Shown: positions 16,066 through 25,005, counted from the stretch's first letter. The stretch is DNA of 64,000 nt from Persicobacter sp. CCB-QB2 (GCF_001274635.1 NZ_LBGV01000001.1:186001-250000); one strand, 5' to 3'. Notes: a model not told the origin generated them from the sequence alone. Translations and numbers: made by a program.

Positions 16066-18465
16066 TTAGCCAGCTTTTATTTGTCCACCGTTAAATTCCA
16101 AATCCACCAGCTCGAAAGATTCTTCCATCTGGGCATAGGTGAGGAGTTGTTGCTTTTGTGAATTGAATTTTCGTTTTTCCATATCGGTAGAAAAGCCGGC
16201 AAAAAGGGTTTGCCAACCCATTTGGAAGGCTCTGTTCAGTACTTCGTAAAGCACTTGCCCATAAGGATTTAAAGAATAAAAGGAGTGGTCAAGCCCGATG
16301 AGCTTAATTTCTATATGGCTATTACCAGCATAGATCCAAACCACAGCAATGAGTTGGTCACTTACCCGATGCCTGATTCTCAATATTTGCCAGTGCGGAT
16401 CTCTCTCCATTTCTTCAAACCAGGCCTTTGGCAAGGGAGCGGTATTTATCGCCCTTCCCTTTTTTTGTACATTCAGGTACAGTTGGTAATCCTGAAGGTT
16501 ATTCGCCTGGCCATTCCATTCAAACAGGAGTTCTTCCCGATGTCGAAGTACTTTCTGGCGAATATTTTTTCTTTTCTTGAGACTCATCGCCTGCAGGTAC
16601 GCTATTATGGAGGAAAAGGGTTTAAGGTCATAATAATGATAGGCCGGCAATGGTGCCGCCACCCATCCTTTCTGGACAATTTTTTGATGCAGCGCACTTT
16701 TTTGACTTTCCTGAGGAAAGCAAAGCATGAAGCCATGTTTGGTGTTGTATTGTGCTTTGAGATCTTCATAGAACTGGTTGATTAAATCAAAGCTTTTGGC
16801 TTTTAATGTATCCTCCAGTGCTGCCTGCCACTTAAGATGTTCTCCTTCCGTAATGAGGGTTCCTGCCATTAATACCCGCTCACAAAGGTAATTTGGTCCA
16901 TAAATCTTCCTCATGGTTTCGGCATACTCACTCACTTCTGCCCCAGAAAAAATATCCAGCTTTATTTTTAGTTCTGTGAAAAGTCCCGCGGCAATTAATT
17001 GCTGGTCATGGAAAACACCAAAATAGTGGAAGTTCCATCGTTCCTCTTTTGGCAGCTGGGTGAAAACCTTTTCCAAAGAACTAAGTCCTTCATAACTTAA
17101 TTGCCCAGCATCCTGAAACAGGCTGCGCCAGTGTTTTTCCATCTCCTGAACAGAACGATAGCGCTTAAGTTTTAAAGCATGTTGTAGCTTTGGAATAATG
17201 GATACTTTTTGCTTTTTTTTGAGCTTGAAAGGACGGAAAATTTGTTGCTCATTAATTTCTAGTTGGCTAATGCCTTCCCAGTAAGCGGCTTCCATTTTAT
17301 TCAGTAAGGCAAGGATGTCTGCTTTTTGGTGTAATGCTGTCACGGTGAATCGAACTCCGGATTTACGGATAGAGGTTGCCGGAAAAGTGCCTAAATTGGT
17401 CCAGTAGCCATCGGCCTTGAGCGAGGCAATCATCTCATGTGCCAGCTCCGGATAAGAGGTTCCCCAAAAGAAGATAGGTGTGTCATTTTTTCTCACTAAT
17501 GGGTAGTCTCTTTCCTCAAACCAATCATTTACGGTTTGAATGTTCTCCATTAATTTGGCCTGTAATGGCAAAAATTCCTCTGAAAGCATGATATTCGCAG
17601 AGGCAATAGCCGCCCCTAAAGTGGCAGGCTGTAGTGGGCCGGAGGTAACCATGGGGCCCCCTACGGTACGGATCAGGCTCATCATTGCTGCATTTTCGCT
17701 ACAAATCACCGCTCCTCCGGTAGCATAGGCCTTAGCTAGTGAAGTCGTGATGACCAGCCGTGGGTGGTTGCGTAAAGCATTATGTATATACCCTCTTCCA
17801 TTTTTACCATACCAGCCCATGCCGTGGGCATCATCCAGATATAAATATAAGTTATCATATTTGTCCAGTAAGCGCTGGAGTTCTTCCAGGGGTGCGGCAT
17901 CGCCATACATGGAATAAACCCCATCCGCCATATACCAAACCTTTCTGCCGGTATTGCGGTAATGCAATATTTTGTTTTCCAGCAGGTCCATGCGGTTATG
18001 GGGCAGTAATTCCGCCTGAACTCCCCTGGCCCGACAAAGGTCTACCGCGGCAGAGATAGAGCGGTGTGCCTGATGGTCAAGCAGAATGATGTCCTCATTG
18101 TCTACTAAAGTAGGGATAGCGGAAGCATGCGCCAAAGTAGTGGTGGGGGCAATGACTACCGGACATTCAAAAATCTGCACAAAAAGGGCTTCTAGTTCTT
18201 TGTAAAGGCTAATGCTGGCGTAGGCACGGGAAGAAGAAAACTGAGTTCCGAATTGGTCAATGGCGTCTTTGGCGTATTGGCGTAACTTGGGGTGAAACTC
18301 CAATCCTAAATAGGAACAAGAGCCAAAGTTAATAAGTTTGTCAGCGCCTATCTGGACTTGCATGTCTTCAGATGAAGTGGCTTGAATTTCCTGGTGTAAA
18401 ATGGATTTGCTTACCGCAAATTGAAGGTTGTCGTAAACGGTTTTCAGTTTCTGAGAGTGCTTCAT
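16066..18465 (-). CDS. Fusion of an alpha-oxoamine synthase with a GNAT/FemAB-like acyltransferase
   Basis: 799 residues from the ATG at 18465. The frame continues upstream to 18582, but those 39 residues look non-coding. Residues 40-440 are a PLP-dependent alpha-oxoamine synthase (AONS, KBL, SPT and ALAS family): His134 in DHQAHRS should stack on PLP, DDAHGMGWYGKNGRG holds Asp212 and His214, and Lys245 in TTSLAKAYATGG is the Schiff-base lysine. Such enzymes condense an acyl-CoA with an amino acid with loss of CO2. A basic linker follows, then about 330 residues resembling the acetyltransferase/FemAB-like (GNAT superfamily) fold. The second domain could acylate the amine made by the first. 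The substrates are unknown: biotin synthesis is unlikely in a fusion, and amino-lipid synthesis is an attractive alternative. The reductase at 21 kb lies in the same orientation. Confidence 0.82.
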   Translation of the reverse strand: MKHSQKLKTVYDNLQFAVSKSILHQEIQATSSEDMQVQIGADKLINFGSCSYLGLEFHPKLRQYAKDAIDQFGTQFSSSRAYASISLYKELEALFVQIFECPVVIAPTTTLAHASAIPTLVDNEDIILLDHQAHRSISAAVDLCRARGVQAELLPHNRMDLLENKILHYRNTGRKVWYMADGVYSMYGDAAPLEELQRLLDKYDNLYLYLDDAHGMGWYGKNGRGYIHNALRNHPRLVITTSLAKAYATGGAVICSENAAMMSLIRTVGGPMVTSGPLQPATLGAAIASANIMLSEEFLPLQAKLMENIQTVNDWFEERDYPLVRKNDTPIFFWGTSYPELAHEMIASLKADGYWTNLGTFPATSIRKSGVRFTVTALHQKADILALLNKMEAAYWEGISQLEINEQQIFRPFKLKKKQKVSIIPKLQHALKLKRYRSVQEMEKHWRSLFQDAGQLSYEGLSSLEKVFTQLPKEERWNFHYFGVFHDQQLIAAGLFTELKIKLDIFSGAEVSEYAETMRKIYGPNYLCERVLMAGTLITEGEHLKWQAALEDTLKAKSFDLINQFYEDLKAQYNTKHGFMLCFPQESQKSALHQKIVQKGWVAAPLPAYHYYDLKPFSSIIAYLQAMSLKKRKNIRQKVLRHREELLFEWNGQANNLQDYQLYLNVQKKGRAINTAPLPKAWFEEMERDPHWQILRIRHRVSDQLIAVVWIYAGNSHIEIKLIGLDHSFYSLNPYGQVLYEVLNRAFQMGWQTLFAGFSTDMEKRKFNSQKQQLLTYAQMEESFELVDLEFNGGQIKAG

Positions 18466-18883
18466 ATAGAGGAATAGTAAAGTGTATTTTGCCTGAAAAG
18501 CCTGTTCCCGATTCCTGCTATGGGGAACGAAAAAGTAGGGCAAATAATTTCTAAAAATGGGAGAGGCATAAAGTATAATCACTCAGCCACCCCATGTGCT
18601 TTATGATACTGATTTTGAGGAGTTGAGTTAGGGGTAGGCCAATGGCGACTTGTACAGGAAAATACAGGGATCGTTTTGCGTAAATTAAAAAAAAATGCGG
18701 TGAAAGTAATTTGAAGTAAATTTTAATTTGTTCGTCAAATCTTACATCCCTTGATCACGCTTTATCCTGATGAATTACGTATTTTGGAGGATTATTTTTT
18801 TTTATTGATGTAATAAAATGGAAGATTTGGTGCCGGAAAAAGCGGGAAATATGCTTTTTTTTCACTGAGGAATGGGTTCCTGA
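18466..18883. other. Intergenic region without a gene
   Basis: AT-rich, no supportable reading frame, no copy of the dispersed elements. It should contain the promoter of the synthase fusion, but I find no convincing match to the -33/-7 consensus. Confidence 0.5.
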
Positions 18884-20671
18884 TTATTTTTTCGAAGAGG
18901 TAGACTGAGAGATGACTTCTTTAAGCTTAGTAATATCAAAGGGTTTTACCAATGCATCTGTAAATCCTTTGTCTTTCATATTCTCCAAATTAGAGGGAAG
19001 GGTGGCGCTTAGTGCAATGATAGGGCGTTTGTATCCCTGATCCCGAAGTACTTGGGTGGCTTCATAGCCATCCATTACCGGCATTTGTAGATCCATCAGG
19101 ATGAGGTCAATATCTGGTTTTTCTTTTATTTTATTTACTGCATCCTGCCCATGAGAGGCTGTAAATACTTTGCAGCCAGCTCGACTCAATAATTTTTTGA
19201 GCACCATCAGATTAATGGGGTTATCATCAACGCCGAGAATATTGAGATTCTCGATTTGTACTTCCTCGATCGTCTCCGGAGTGGAGGAGTGTTCCGGGCT
19301 TTCATCGAACTCAAGCTCAAAAAAGAAAGTAGTCCCTTTGCCTACTTCCGATTCAAATAATAAATCTCCACCCATGGCATGCAGAATTTTCTGAGAAATG
19401 GATAGCCCTAGTCCTGTGCCGCCAAATTCTTTGTAAACATTTTCGGTTTCCTGCTCAAATGGGCGAAAAATAATGTCTTTTTTCTCCGGCGCGATTCCCT
19501 TCCCACTGTCCTCAATGGCAAATCGAACCCGGACTTTTGCATCAGTCTGCTTGATTTTTTGGATGGAAAGTTTCACAAAACCTTCATTGGTGAATTTTAT
19601 GGCATTATTGATCAGGTTATTGATACACTGACTCAGGCGGGGGCCATCGAATAACAATAGCTTCGGAATGCTTTCGTCAATCTCTAATTGGGTCGTTAAG
19701 CCCTTTTTATCCGCACTGATCTGGTGGATGTTAAGGATCTCCTTTCCCAAAATAGAGAGCTCAAAGGGCTGTGGGTTGATTGGGATGTCCCGGTCATCAA
19801 ATTTGGCGAGATCCAATACGTCATTTACCAAATGAAGTAATACCGTGGCGGAATAAGCCAGGGAATTAATCGTACTCTTCTCATTCTGACAACCTTTTTC
19901 CTTTAGCACACTGACTAAGCCCACAATGCCATTAAGGGGTGTTCTGAGTTCATGGCTAAGGGTGTTGAAAAATTTGGATTGTTTCAGCGCATGTTCCTGA
20001 ATTTTTTCCATGGAGGCCTCCAACTCCTGGTTGGTTTCATACAGCTCCATGCTTAGTTTTCGGGCTTCCTTGGTGGCGGTTTCTTCTTTTTCTAGTGTGG
20101 AGCGATAATTTTTCTGTAGATTTTTTAAACCGAGGAAGCTCATTAATACTGCACAAACGCCATAGCCGATTCTCTGCCATTGTTTTTCAACCGGACTAAG
20201 AGGAGTTTGGTACTCTATTGGAATGGTGAAGAGGTTAACCACAAAAAAGCAGATTAAAACCGCAATGAGAATAAAGAGCTGTGCTTTACTTTCCTCTCTT
20301 TTAAAAACTAAGAATACCACTGCGATAGCAGCTATAAAGAGGTATTCCACCCCGACATTTCCACCGTATATTAATTCCAGGGCAATATTAGTGATCATCG
20401 CAACACTTATCAGGCCTGTTTTGATTTCGGTAATTCTTTGCGCCTTCATCAGGAAATATACTGGAATCAAAAGAAAGGTGGAGCCCATTAATACGGCGCC
20501 AATCAAGTAGTTTCCGGTAGAAAAAAGGATGGCGCCTAATATCAATTGAAGAGAATAACCAAAGACAATGAAGGTGATTACTAGCCGAATTTCATGAAGT
20601 GTTTCGGTACTGAGGCCCTTTACATCCGGGAAAAAGTGATGTTGAATTTTGCTGATAAAATTCTTTAGCAT
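18884..20671 (-). CDS. Multi-spanning hybrid histidine kinase/response regulator
   Basis: 595 residues. The first 185 residues form about six membrane helices with almost no soluble sensor domain. This suggests it senses something in or near the membrane, or uses the helices only as an anchor. After a coiled coil comes HisKA with His240 in FNTLSHELRTPLNG, then HATPase_c (NLINNAIKFT, DSGKGI, GGTGLGLSISQ), and a C-terminal receiver with Asp527 in LILMDLQMPVMDG. It has the N, G1 and G2 boxes, so it should be an active kinase. It is transcribed alone, with 418 bp to the next gene downstream. No dedicated output regulator is adjacent. Confidence 0.92.
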   Translation of the reverse strand: MLKNFISKIQHHFFPDVKGLSTETLHEIRLVITFIVFGYSLQLILGAILFSTGNYLIGAVLMGSTFLLIPVYFLMKAQRITEIKTGLISVAMITNIALELIYGGNVGVEYLFIAAIAVVFLVFKREESKAQLFILIAVLICFFVVNLFTIPIEYQTPLSPVEKQWQRIGYGVCAVLMSFLGLKNLQKNYRSTLEKEETATKEARKLSMELYETNQELEASMEKIQEHALKQSKFFNTLSHELRTPLNGIVGLVSVLKEKGCQNEKSTINSLAYSATVLLHLVNDVLDLAKFDDRDIPINPQPFELSILGKEILNIHQISADKKGLTTQLEIDESIPKLLLFDGPRLSQCINNLINNAIKFTNEGFVKLSIQKIKQTDAKVRVRFAIEDSGKGIAPEKKDIIFRPFEQETENVYKEFGGTGLGLSISQKILHAMGGDLLFESEVGKGTTFFFELEFDESPEHSSTPETIEEVQIENLNILGVDDNPINLMVLKKLLSRAGCKVFTASHGQDAVNKIKEKPDIDLILMDLQMPVMDGYEATQVLRDQGYKRPIIALSATLPSNLENMKDKGFTDALVKPFDITKLKEVISQSTSSKK

Positions 20672-21022
20672 AAGTAAGGTTTTGAATGCCTAAAATACCA
20701 TTAATCTTGGCGGTTGGTAAAAAAGGTAATTCGGTGAAATGTAATGTCGCTGCCTTTAAAATTTGGGTTTTTCAGGCATTTAAAATTGTTCGAACTTACA
20801 TTATGCCGATAATATACTTAAGACGGGATATAGGTAATTAGGTACATCAGGGAAAAAGGAGGGTGGTGTAATAGGAGATGACCGATGTGCATAAATGGTG
20901 CAAGAGATGGGCGAAAAAAGGGCTAAAAAGGTATTTTCAGGCTACTTGTGAGTAGGAGTTTGAAGCTAAGCGTTAAAAGTGCTGTGTAAGAAAAAAACAG
21001 AACTAATGTTTTTTAGCGGCAT
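20672..21022. other. Intergenic region without a gene
   Basis: No coding frame, hairpin or element copy that I can support. It separates the kinase start from the reductase stop, both on the minus strand. Confidence 0.5.
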
Positions 21023-21847
21023 TTAATGTCCGGCTGTTTGAGGCTTGATTTTCATTTCTTTTTTGATCTGCCGGCTGAAGATGCTTAATCTTAGCGATTC
21101 TGGGCAGAGTAAGAAGAACAATCGGTGAATTTTATTCCAAAGTCCGGGTAGGATGACCTTATCCCGGCGAAGCATTTTGGAGATACACTTTTCTGCTACT
21201 TCTGCGGGATCCATAAAAGCAGAGCGGACTAAAATGTTATGACTCGCCATTCGTTGAGCATTTTCCGGGCAGGTGGCCATTCCTCCGGGGTGAGCCACAC
21301 TAACACTGATATTGAAATCTTTTAGCTCTTCCTGTAAGCCTCTGGAAAAGGAGTAAACGAAAGCCTTGGAAGCGGGATAGACCGTTTTGAATGGCATAGC
21401 GCCAAAGGCGGCCATACTGGAAATATTGAGAATGTATGCCTTAGGAGATTTTTTTAATAAAGGTAATAAGCGGTGGGTCATCAGCACCAGCGCCTGAACA
21501 TTCAATCGAAGAATGTTAACCAGATAGCTCTCCGAAGATTGCTCAAAAGGCCGCGTTCCTCCAATGCCGGCATTGTTGATTAGGGTGTCAATGGCATAAT
21601 GCTCTTCAATTTTGCTGCAAAGGTTTTCAATACCATTTTCTGAAGAAAGATCCACCTCCAGCGCGACGGTCTGTATGCCGTAATCAGTAGAAAGCTCATT
21701 GGCGAGCTCCTGAAGGCCTTCCATGGGCAAAGAGATCAGGATTAGGTTTTTGGATCTTCTGGCGCAGGCAATGGCTAATTCTTTTCCAAGACCTTTACTT
21801 GCGCCGGTAATGACGGTGTACAATGGTGCTTTTTCCTGCATGAGCAT
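21023..21847 (-). CDS. Short-chain dehydrogenase/reductase
   Basis: About 274 residues. A classical SDR: the dinucleotide motif TGASKGLG near the N-terminus, NNAGIG, the catalytic Ser in NISSMAAF, and YPASK (Tyr and Lys). It reduces or oxidises a carbonyl or alcohol with NAD(P)(H). The C-terminal 50 residues are basic and hydrophobic (HRLFFLLCPESLRLSIF), suggesting membrane association, as in reductases that act on lipids such as 3-ketosphinganine. Two ATGs lie close together (MLMQEK), and the exact start is unclear. It is on the same strand as the synthase fusion but separated from it by the kinase gene, so any link is inference. Confidence 0.9.
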   Translation of the reverse strand: MLMQEKAPLYTVITGASKGLGKELAIACARRSKNLILISLPMEGLQELANELSTDYGIQTVALEVDLSSENGIENLCSKIEEHYAIDTLINNAGIGGTRPFEQSSESYLVNILRLNVQALVLMTHRLLPLLKKSPKAYILNISSMAAFGAMPFKTVYPASKAFVYSFSRGLQEELKDFNISVSVAHPGGMATCPENAQRMASHNILVRSAFMDPAEVAEKCISKMLRRDKVILPGLWNKIHRLFFLLCPESLRLSIFSRQIKKEMKIKPQTAGH

Positions 21848-21982
21848 TTGTTCGAAATAATGAGCGGTTCAGGCATTTATTCAGATGGGATACTTCCCAG
21901 TGCCTGTGTTGAAAATGATAAAAAGTAGTCGTTCAAGTCATTGAAAAAGAGTTGAGTCCATTGAAGGTATATAATAATAAAC

Positions 21983-22013
21983 AAAAAAAGGCTGCCTTGT
22001 GTAAGACAGCCTT
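21983..22013 (-). terminator. Terminator after purA
   Basis: Minus strand: AAGGCTGTCTTACACAAGGCAGCCTT with a T tract beyond. It starts 24 bases after the purA stop. Confidence 0.85.
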
Positions 22014-22036
22014 AAAAATATTTTAAAAGGGTAAAT

Positions 22037-23323
22037 TTATTTTACCTCAATTTCTTCGCGAATGAAAGTTTCTGTACGATCAGGACCTACCGATACAATA
22101 TTAATTTTTACACCTGTAAAATCCTCAATGTATTTCACGTAATCTTTCAATTCCTGAGGAAGCGCTTCGTAATTATCACGTCCTACCAAGGTCTGATTCC
22201 AGCCCTTAAGGGTTTCATAAACCGGTTCGAACTCTTCATTGTCAATATCGAAAGGCATCTCGTCGGTCAGGGTACCATCTGCTAATTTATAGGCAGTACA
22301 TACTTTGATTTCTTCAAATCCGTCCAAAACGTCGGCTTTCATCATGAACATCTCCGTAACGCCATTGATCATGGCTGCATATTTCAGTGCAGGCAGATCT
22401 AACCAGCCACAACGACGTTCACGACCAGTAGTGGCCCCGAATTCGTTTCCTACATTCTGAAGTTCTTTGCCTGTTTCATCAAAAAGCTCTGTAGGGAAAG
22501 GTCCTGAACCTACTCGCGTACAGTAAGCCTTAAAGATTCCATATACACGACCAATTTTATTTGGTGCAACACCCATACCCGAACATGCGCCCGCAGAAGT
22601 AGTGTTGGAGCTGGTTACATAGGGATAAGAACCGAAGTCAATATCCAACAAGGAGCCCTGAGCACCTTCGGCCAATACGGAATGTCCTTCGTTCAGGCGG
22701 CCATTAATGAAATAGGCACCATCTACAAAACAGAATCCTTTGATGAATTCAACCGCTTCGAAGAATTTAGCATTAACTTCCGTCAGGTCATATTCGAAAT
22801 TATAGGAATCCAAAATACGACAGTGCTGTGCCACTAAAGCATCATAGCGATCACGGAAATTAGGGGCTAAAATATCACCTACACGCAAACCTAAACGTGC
22901 AATTTTGTCCTGATAAGTAGGACCGATTCCTTTTAATGTAGAACCGATTTTTTTATCACCTTTGGATTGCTCATAAGCAGCATCCAATAAGCGGTGAGTA
23001 GGTAAGATTAATTGAGTCTTTTTGGACAATACCAATCGCTCCTTTACATCAAAGTCAAAGGAAGCCATCTTCTCAATTTCATCTTTAAAGATTACAATGT
23101 CCAAGACTACGCCATTCCCAACAATGTTCAGAATGTTCTCACGGAAAATTCCCGAAGGAATTTGGTGCAAAACGTGCTTGATGCCGTCAAACTCAAGGGT
23201 GTGGCCCGCATTTGGTCCGCCCTGAAAACGAGCAACTGTATCGTACTTAGGGGCAAGGTAATCTACGATCTTACCTTTTCCCTCATCTCCCCATTGTAAT
23301 CCTAAAAGGATATCTACCTTCAT
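22037..23323 (-). CDS. purA: Adenylosuccinate synthetase
   Basis: 428 residues, the normal length. It makes adenylosuccinate from IMP, aspartate and GTP, the first committed step to AMP. The P-loop-like GDEGKGK (residues 12-18) with the catalytic Asp13, GPNAGHTL with the catalytic His, the IMP-loop region (GIGPTYQDK), and the GTP and aspartate-binding segment TTGRERRCGWLD are all present. The ATG lies 2 bases after the stop of the STAS gene, so the two are one operon, probably with coupled translation. Transcription ends at the hairpin at 21983-22013. Confidence 0.97.
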   Translation of the reverse strand: MKVDILLGLQWGDEGKGKIVDYLAPKYDTVARFQGGPNAGHTLEFDGIKHVLHQIPSGIFRENILNIVGNGVVLDIVIFKDEIEKMASFDFDVKERLVLSKKTQLILPTHRLLDAAYEQSKGDKKIGSTLKGIGPTYQDKIARLGLRVGDILAPNFRDRYDALVAQHCRILDSYNFEYDLTEVNAKFFEAVEFIKGFCFVDGAYFINGRLNEGHSVLAEGAQGSLLDIDFGSYPYVTSSNTTSAGACSGMGVAPNKIGRVYGIFKAYCTRVGSGPFPTELFDETGKELQNVGNEFGATTGRERRCGWLDLPALKYAAMINGVTEMFMMKADVLDGFEEIKVCTAYKLADGTLTDEMPFDIDNEEFEPVYETLKGWNQTLVGRDNYEALPQELKDYVKYIEDFTGVKINIVSVGPDRTETFIREEIEVK

Positions 23324-23325
23324 TT

Positions 23326-23670
23326 TTATTTATTTTTCAGTTCAACTATCGCCTCTTCTTCCGTGTCCACTATGGTGAAAATGGAATTCAGTTTGGTGAT
23401 AATCAGCAATTTTTTTACACTTTCGGAAGGTTTAATCAATACCATCTCGCCTCCGGCATTGCGGAACTTGGTCAGGCCAGTAATTAGTACCCCGATACCA
23501 CTAGAGTTCATATAGCGCAAAGCGGAGATGTCCATGGCTGCTAAAATCAGGCCGCTGGAAATGTGGTCATTGATATGTTCAATTAAATCCAAGCCCGCCT
23601 CCTGACCGATCAGGTCACCTTCTACCTGTAGGGATAAAATCCCGTCATGTACTTTTGAGCTAAACTTCAT
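23326..23670 (-). CDS. STAS-domain anti-anti-sigma-factor-like protein
   Basis: 114 residues from the ATG at 23670 (MKFSSKVHDG). The frame is open to 23760, but the extra 30 residues do not look like protein. The whole chain is one STAS domain of the SpoIIAA/RsbV type, with the phosphorylatable serine pair in YMNSSGIGVL (Ser56 and Ser57). Such proteins bind and inhibit a serine-kinase anti-sigma factor, or act in similar partner switches. No RsbW-like kinase or PP2C phosphatase lies in the window. The gene is directly followed by purA (2 bp). Confidence 0.88.
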   Translation of the reverse strand: MKFSSKVHDGILSLQVEGDLIGQEAGLDLIEHINDHISSGLILAAMDISALRYMNSSGIGVLITGLTKFRNAGGEMVLIKPSESVKKLLIITKLNSIFTIVDTEEEAIVELKNK

Positions 23671-23747
23671 AATGGTTGTCGTTACGCTTTCCGAAGAAAA
23701 CAGGTTATCAATTGGACAAAAAAAGGAGGGCATCACCTGCCCCCTCG

Positions 23748-23755
23748 CAAATATA
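23748..23755 (-). promoter_or_regulatory. Candidate -7 box for the STAS-purA operon
   Basis: On the minus strand TATATTTG fits TAnnTTTG. CTTTCG, close to TTTG, lies about 19 bases upstream. It lies about 78 bp before the STAS start, which supports the shorter start at 23670. Confidence 0.45.
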
Positions 23756-23805
23756 ATCACCTTCGGTCAGATGCGAAAGTTTATCCGGAGATAATATCCT
23801 CTGGA

Positions 23806-24025
23806 CTAGGCTGAATTATGCACGCTTAATTTTTCGCTTGGCTGCATAGTGGGGAAAAAGAAGGAATAGCGCCCTATTTCGAGTTTTTACGAGGAAGCAG
23901 ATGAATGAGGAGAAAGCACGCTTATCCCATTTTGGGTTATTAAAAATCAAAAAAATACACCCAATCGATTGATGGTTAGTGGTTTAATGTGATTTTCTGA
24001 ATTAGCGGTGAATAATTTTGGCTAT
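23806..24025 (-). mobile_element. 222-bp MITE-like element, copy 8
   Basis: Reverse orientation, about 220 bp. CTAG precedes the left end (GCTGAATTATGCA) and CTAT follows the right end (GGTGAATAATTTTGG), a probable 4-bp target duplication with one change. The core is well kept: GGGGAAAAAGAAGGAATAG, CCTATTTCGAGTTTTTACGA, GAAGCAGATGAATGAGGAG, and the degenerate palindrome CCCATTTTGGG. Confidence 0.75.
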
Positions 24026-24156
24026 TTCGATTTTTTAAAAGGAAGCAAAGGAAGATCGCAGGCTCAGCCATTTTTGTCTATTCAAAAAATATAGGGAGCA
24101 TACTGTAAAATTTCCCGCATGATGTGTGGATCATATCAATCGGGGCCACAGTCGGG

Positions 24157-24543
24157 TTAAGGAGTAGAAGTAAAATAAGAATAAGCCAGATAGGATGACA
24201 GTATGAGCAAGAGCATCAAGGTACCGATTACCTCCCGTCTAAAAGGAAACTTGTATTTGTTTTTATGCCATATATTCAGCCCGGCTCCAATTACTTCAAG
24301 AAGCAGCCAGGGAATCCAGTATTTCAGGGAAAGGTTAAGAATGAAATAAAAGATGCAAAACAGGATGAGTCCTGTGTAAATCAGGGGAGTTCCCCATGGA
24401 TGATACTTTGGGACGGAGCTCATGGGTGGTGGCTTGTGGGTAGATGTCAACTGTACAGATTTTACGGTTTCCCCCAAAAAAAAGGTGCCGGCAATGGATG
24501 TAAGTAAAGGATAGCTTTCTGCCAAAATCTTTATTGCGCGCAT
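24157..24543 (-). CDS. Small hypothetical membrane protein
   Basis: 128 residues from the ATG at 24543. TTG and GTG codons upstream would add up to 15. I do not recognise the family. It shows a short N-terminal hydrophobic segment and three likely membrane helices: about residues 46-64, 67-82 and 104-122, with a lysine and arginine-rich loop (HKNKYKFPFRRE) between the last two. The upstream sequence from 24580 belongs to a MITE copy, so the native promoter or even the true N-terminus may have been lost or replaced when the element inserted. Its codon use looks like its neighbours. It could be a decaying gene. Confidence 0.55.
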   Translation of the reverse strand: MRAIKILAESYPLLTSIAGTFFLGETVKSVQLTSTHKPPPMSSVPKYHPWGTPLIYTGLILFCIFYFILNLSLKYWIPWLLLEVIGAGLNIWHKNKYKFPFRREVIGTLMLLLILSSYLAYSYFTSTP

Positions 24544-24579
24544 AAGCACCGCGGAATGTAGAGGCAACACAACAAATAG

Positions 24580-24955
24580 CGAAGCCAAATTCTTCAGGGG
24601 TAAATCCTCCTTTAGTTGTATAGCGGTAAAAATGTAGGACTAGGAGCCTGTCGGATTATAATTGACTTCACAAAATTCACAAAATATTATTTTGGCCATT
24701 AATTGTGCGTTGAAGTCAAACTAGCTCTAAAGGCTATATTTCGGGAATTGGAAATATATTTTCTTCAATTGAAAATAGCGAAACTAAATAATATTTCGAC
24801 TAATAGAATAAAATGGTATAAATCCGACAGGCTCCTAGTCACCTGTTTTACATTTTTTTCAAGGAGGCTGATGAAGGGGTAGAAATCAAGCTCACTCCTG
24901 TTTGAGTTGTTGGAAAATGCAAAATGCCTGTATTTTGCCGGTGATGAACGCCTTA
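24580..24955 (-). mobile_element. 222-bp MITE-like element, copy 9, interrupted by another element
   Basis: The left piece (24584-24643) matches the family: GCCAAATTCTTCAGG, TAAATCCTCCTTTAG, GCGGTAAAAATGTAGGA. The right piece resumes at 24839 with CACCTGTTTTACATTTTTTTCAAGG, the expected continuation, and ends near GCCGGTGATGAACGCC. The 191-bp element at 24644-24834 sits between them. The copy is shortened and worn at its right end. Confidence 0.7.
24644..24834. mobile_element. Second MITE type, 191 bp, flanked by CTAG
   Basis: The ends are perfect 14-bp inverted repeats, GAGCCTGTCGGATT and AATCCGACAGGCTC (about 18 bp allowing one indel). CTAG stands directly outside both (24640-24643 and 24835-24838). 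The interrupted host element shows what the empty site looked like, since other copies have one TAG at this point, which confirms CTAG as the target duplication. The AT-rich interior holds a long-range inverted repeat (TTGACTTCA with TGAAGTCAA) and no gene. It is probably an internally deleted derivative of a full insertion sequence, whose family I cannot name from the ends alone. Confidence 0.85.
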
Positions 24956-25005
24956 TTGTGTTTTGCGGAAATAGGCGGTACATATTTGGGTAAGTTTAGC
25001 GATCC

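Noticed and set aside
18466..18582. Longer N-terminus of the synthase fusion
   Set aside because: The 39 extra residues lack family similarity, and MKHSQKLKTVYDNLQ is a normal start for the domain.
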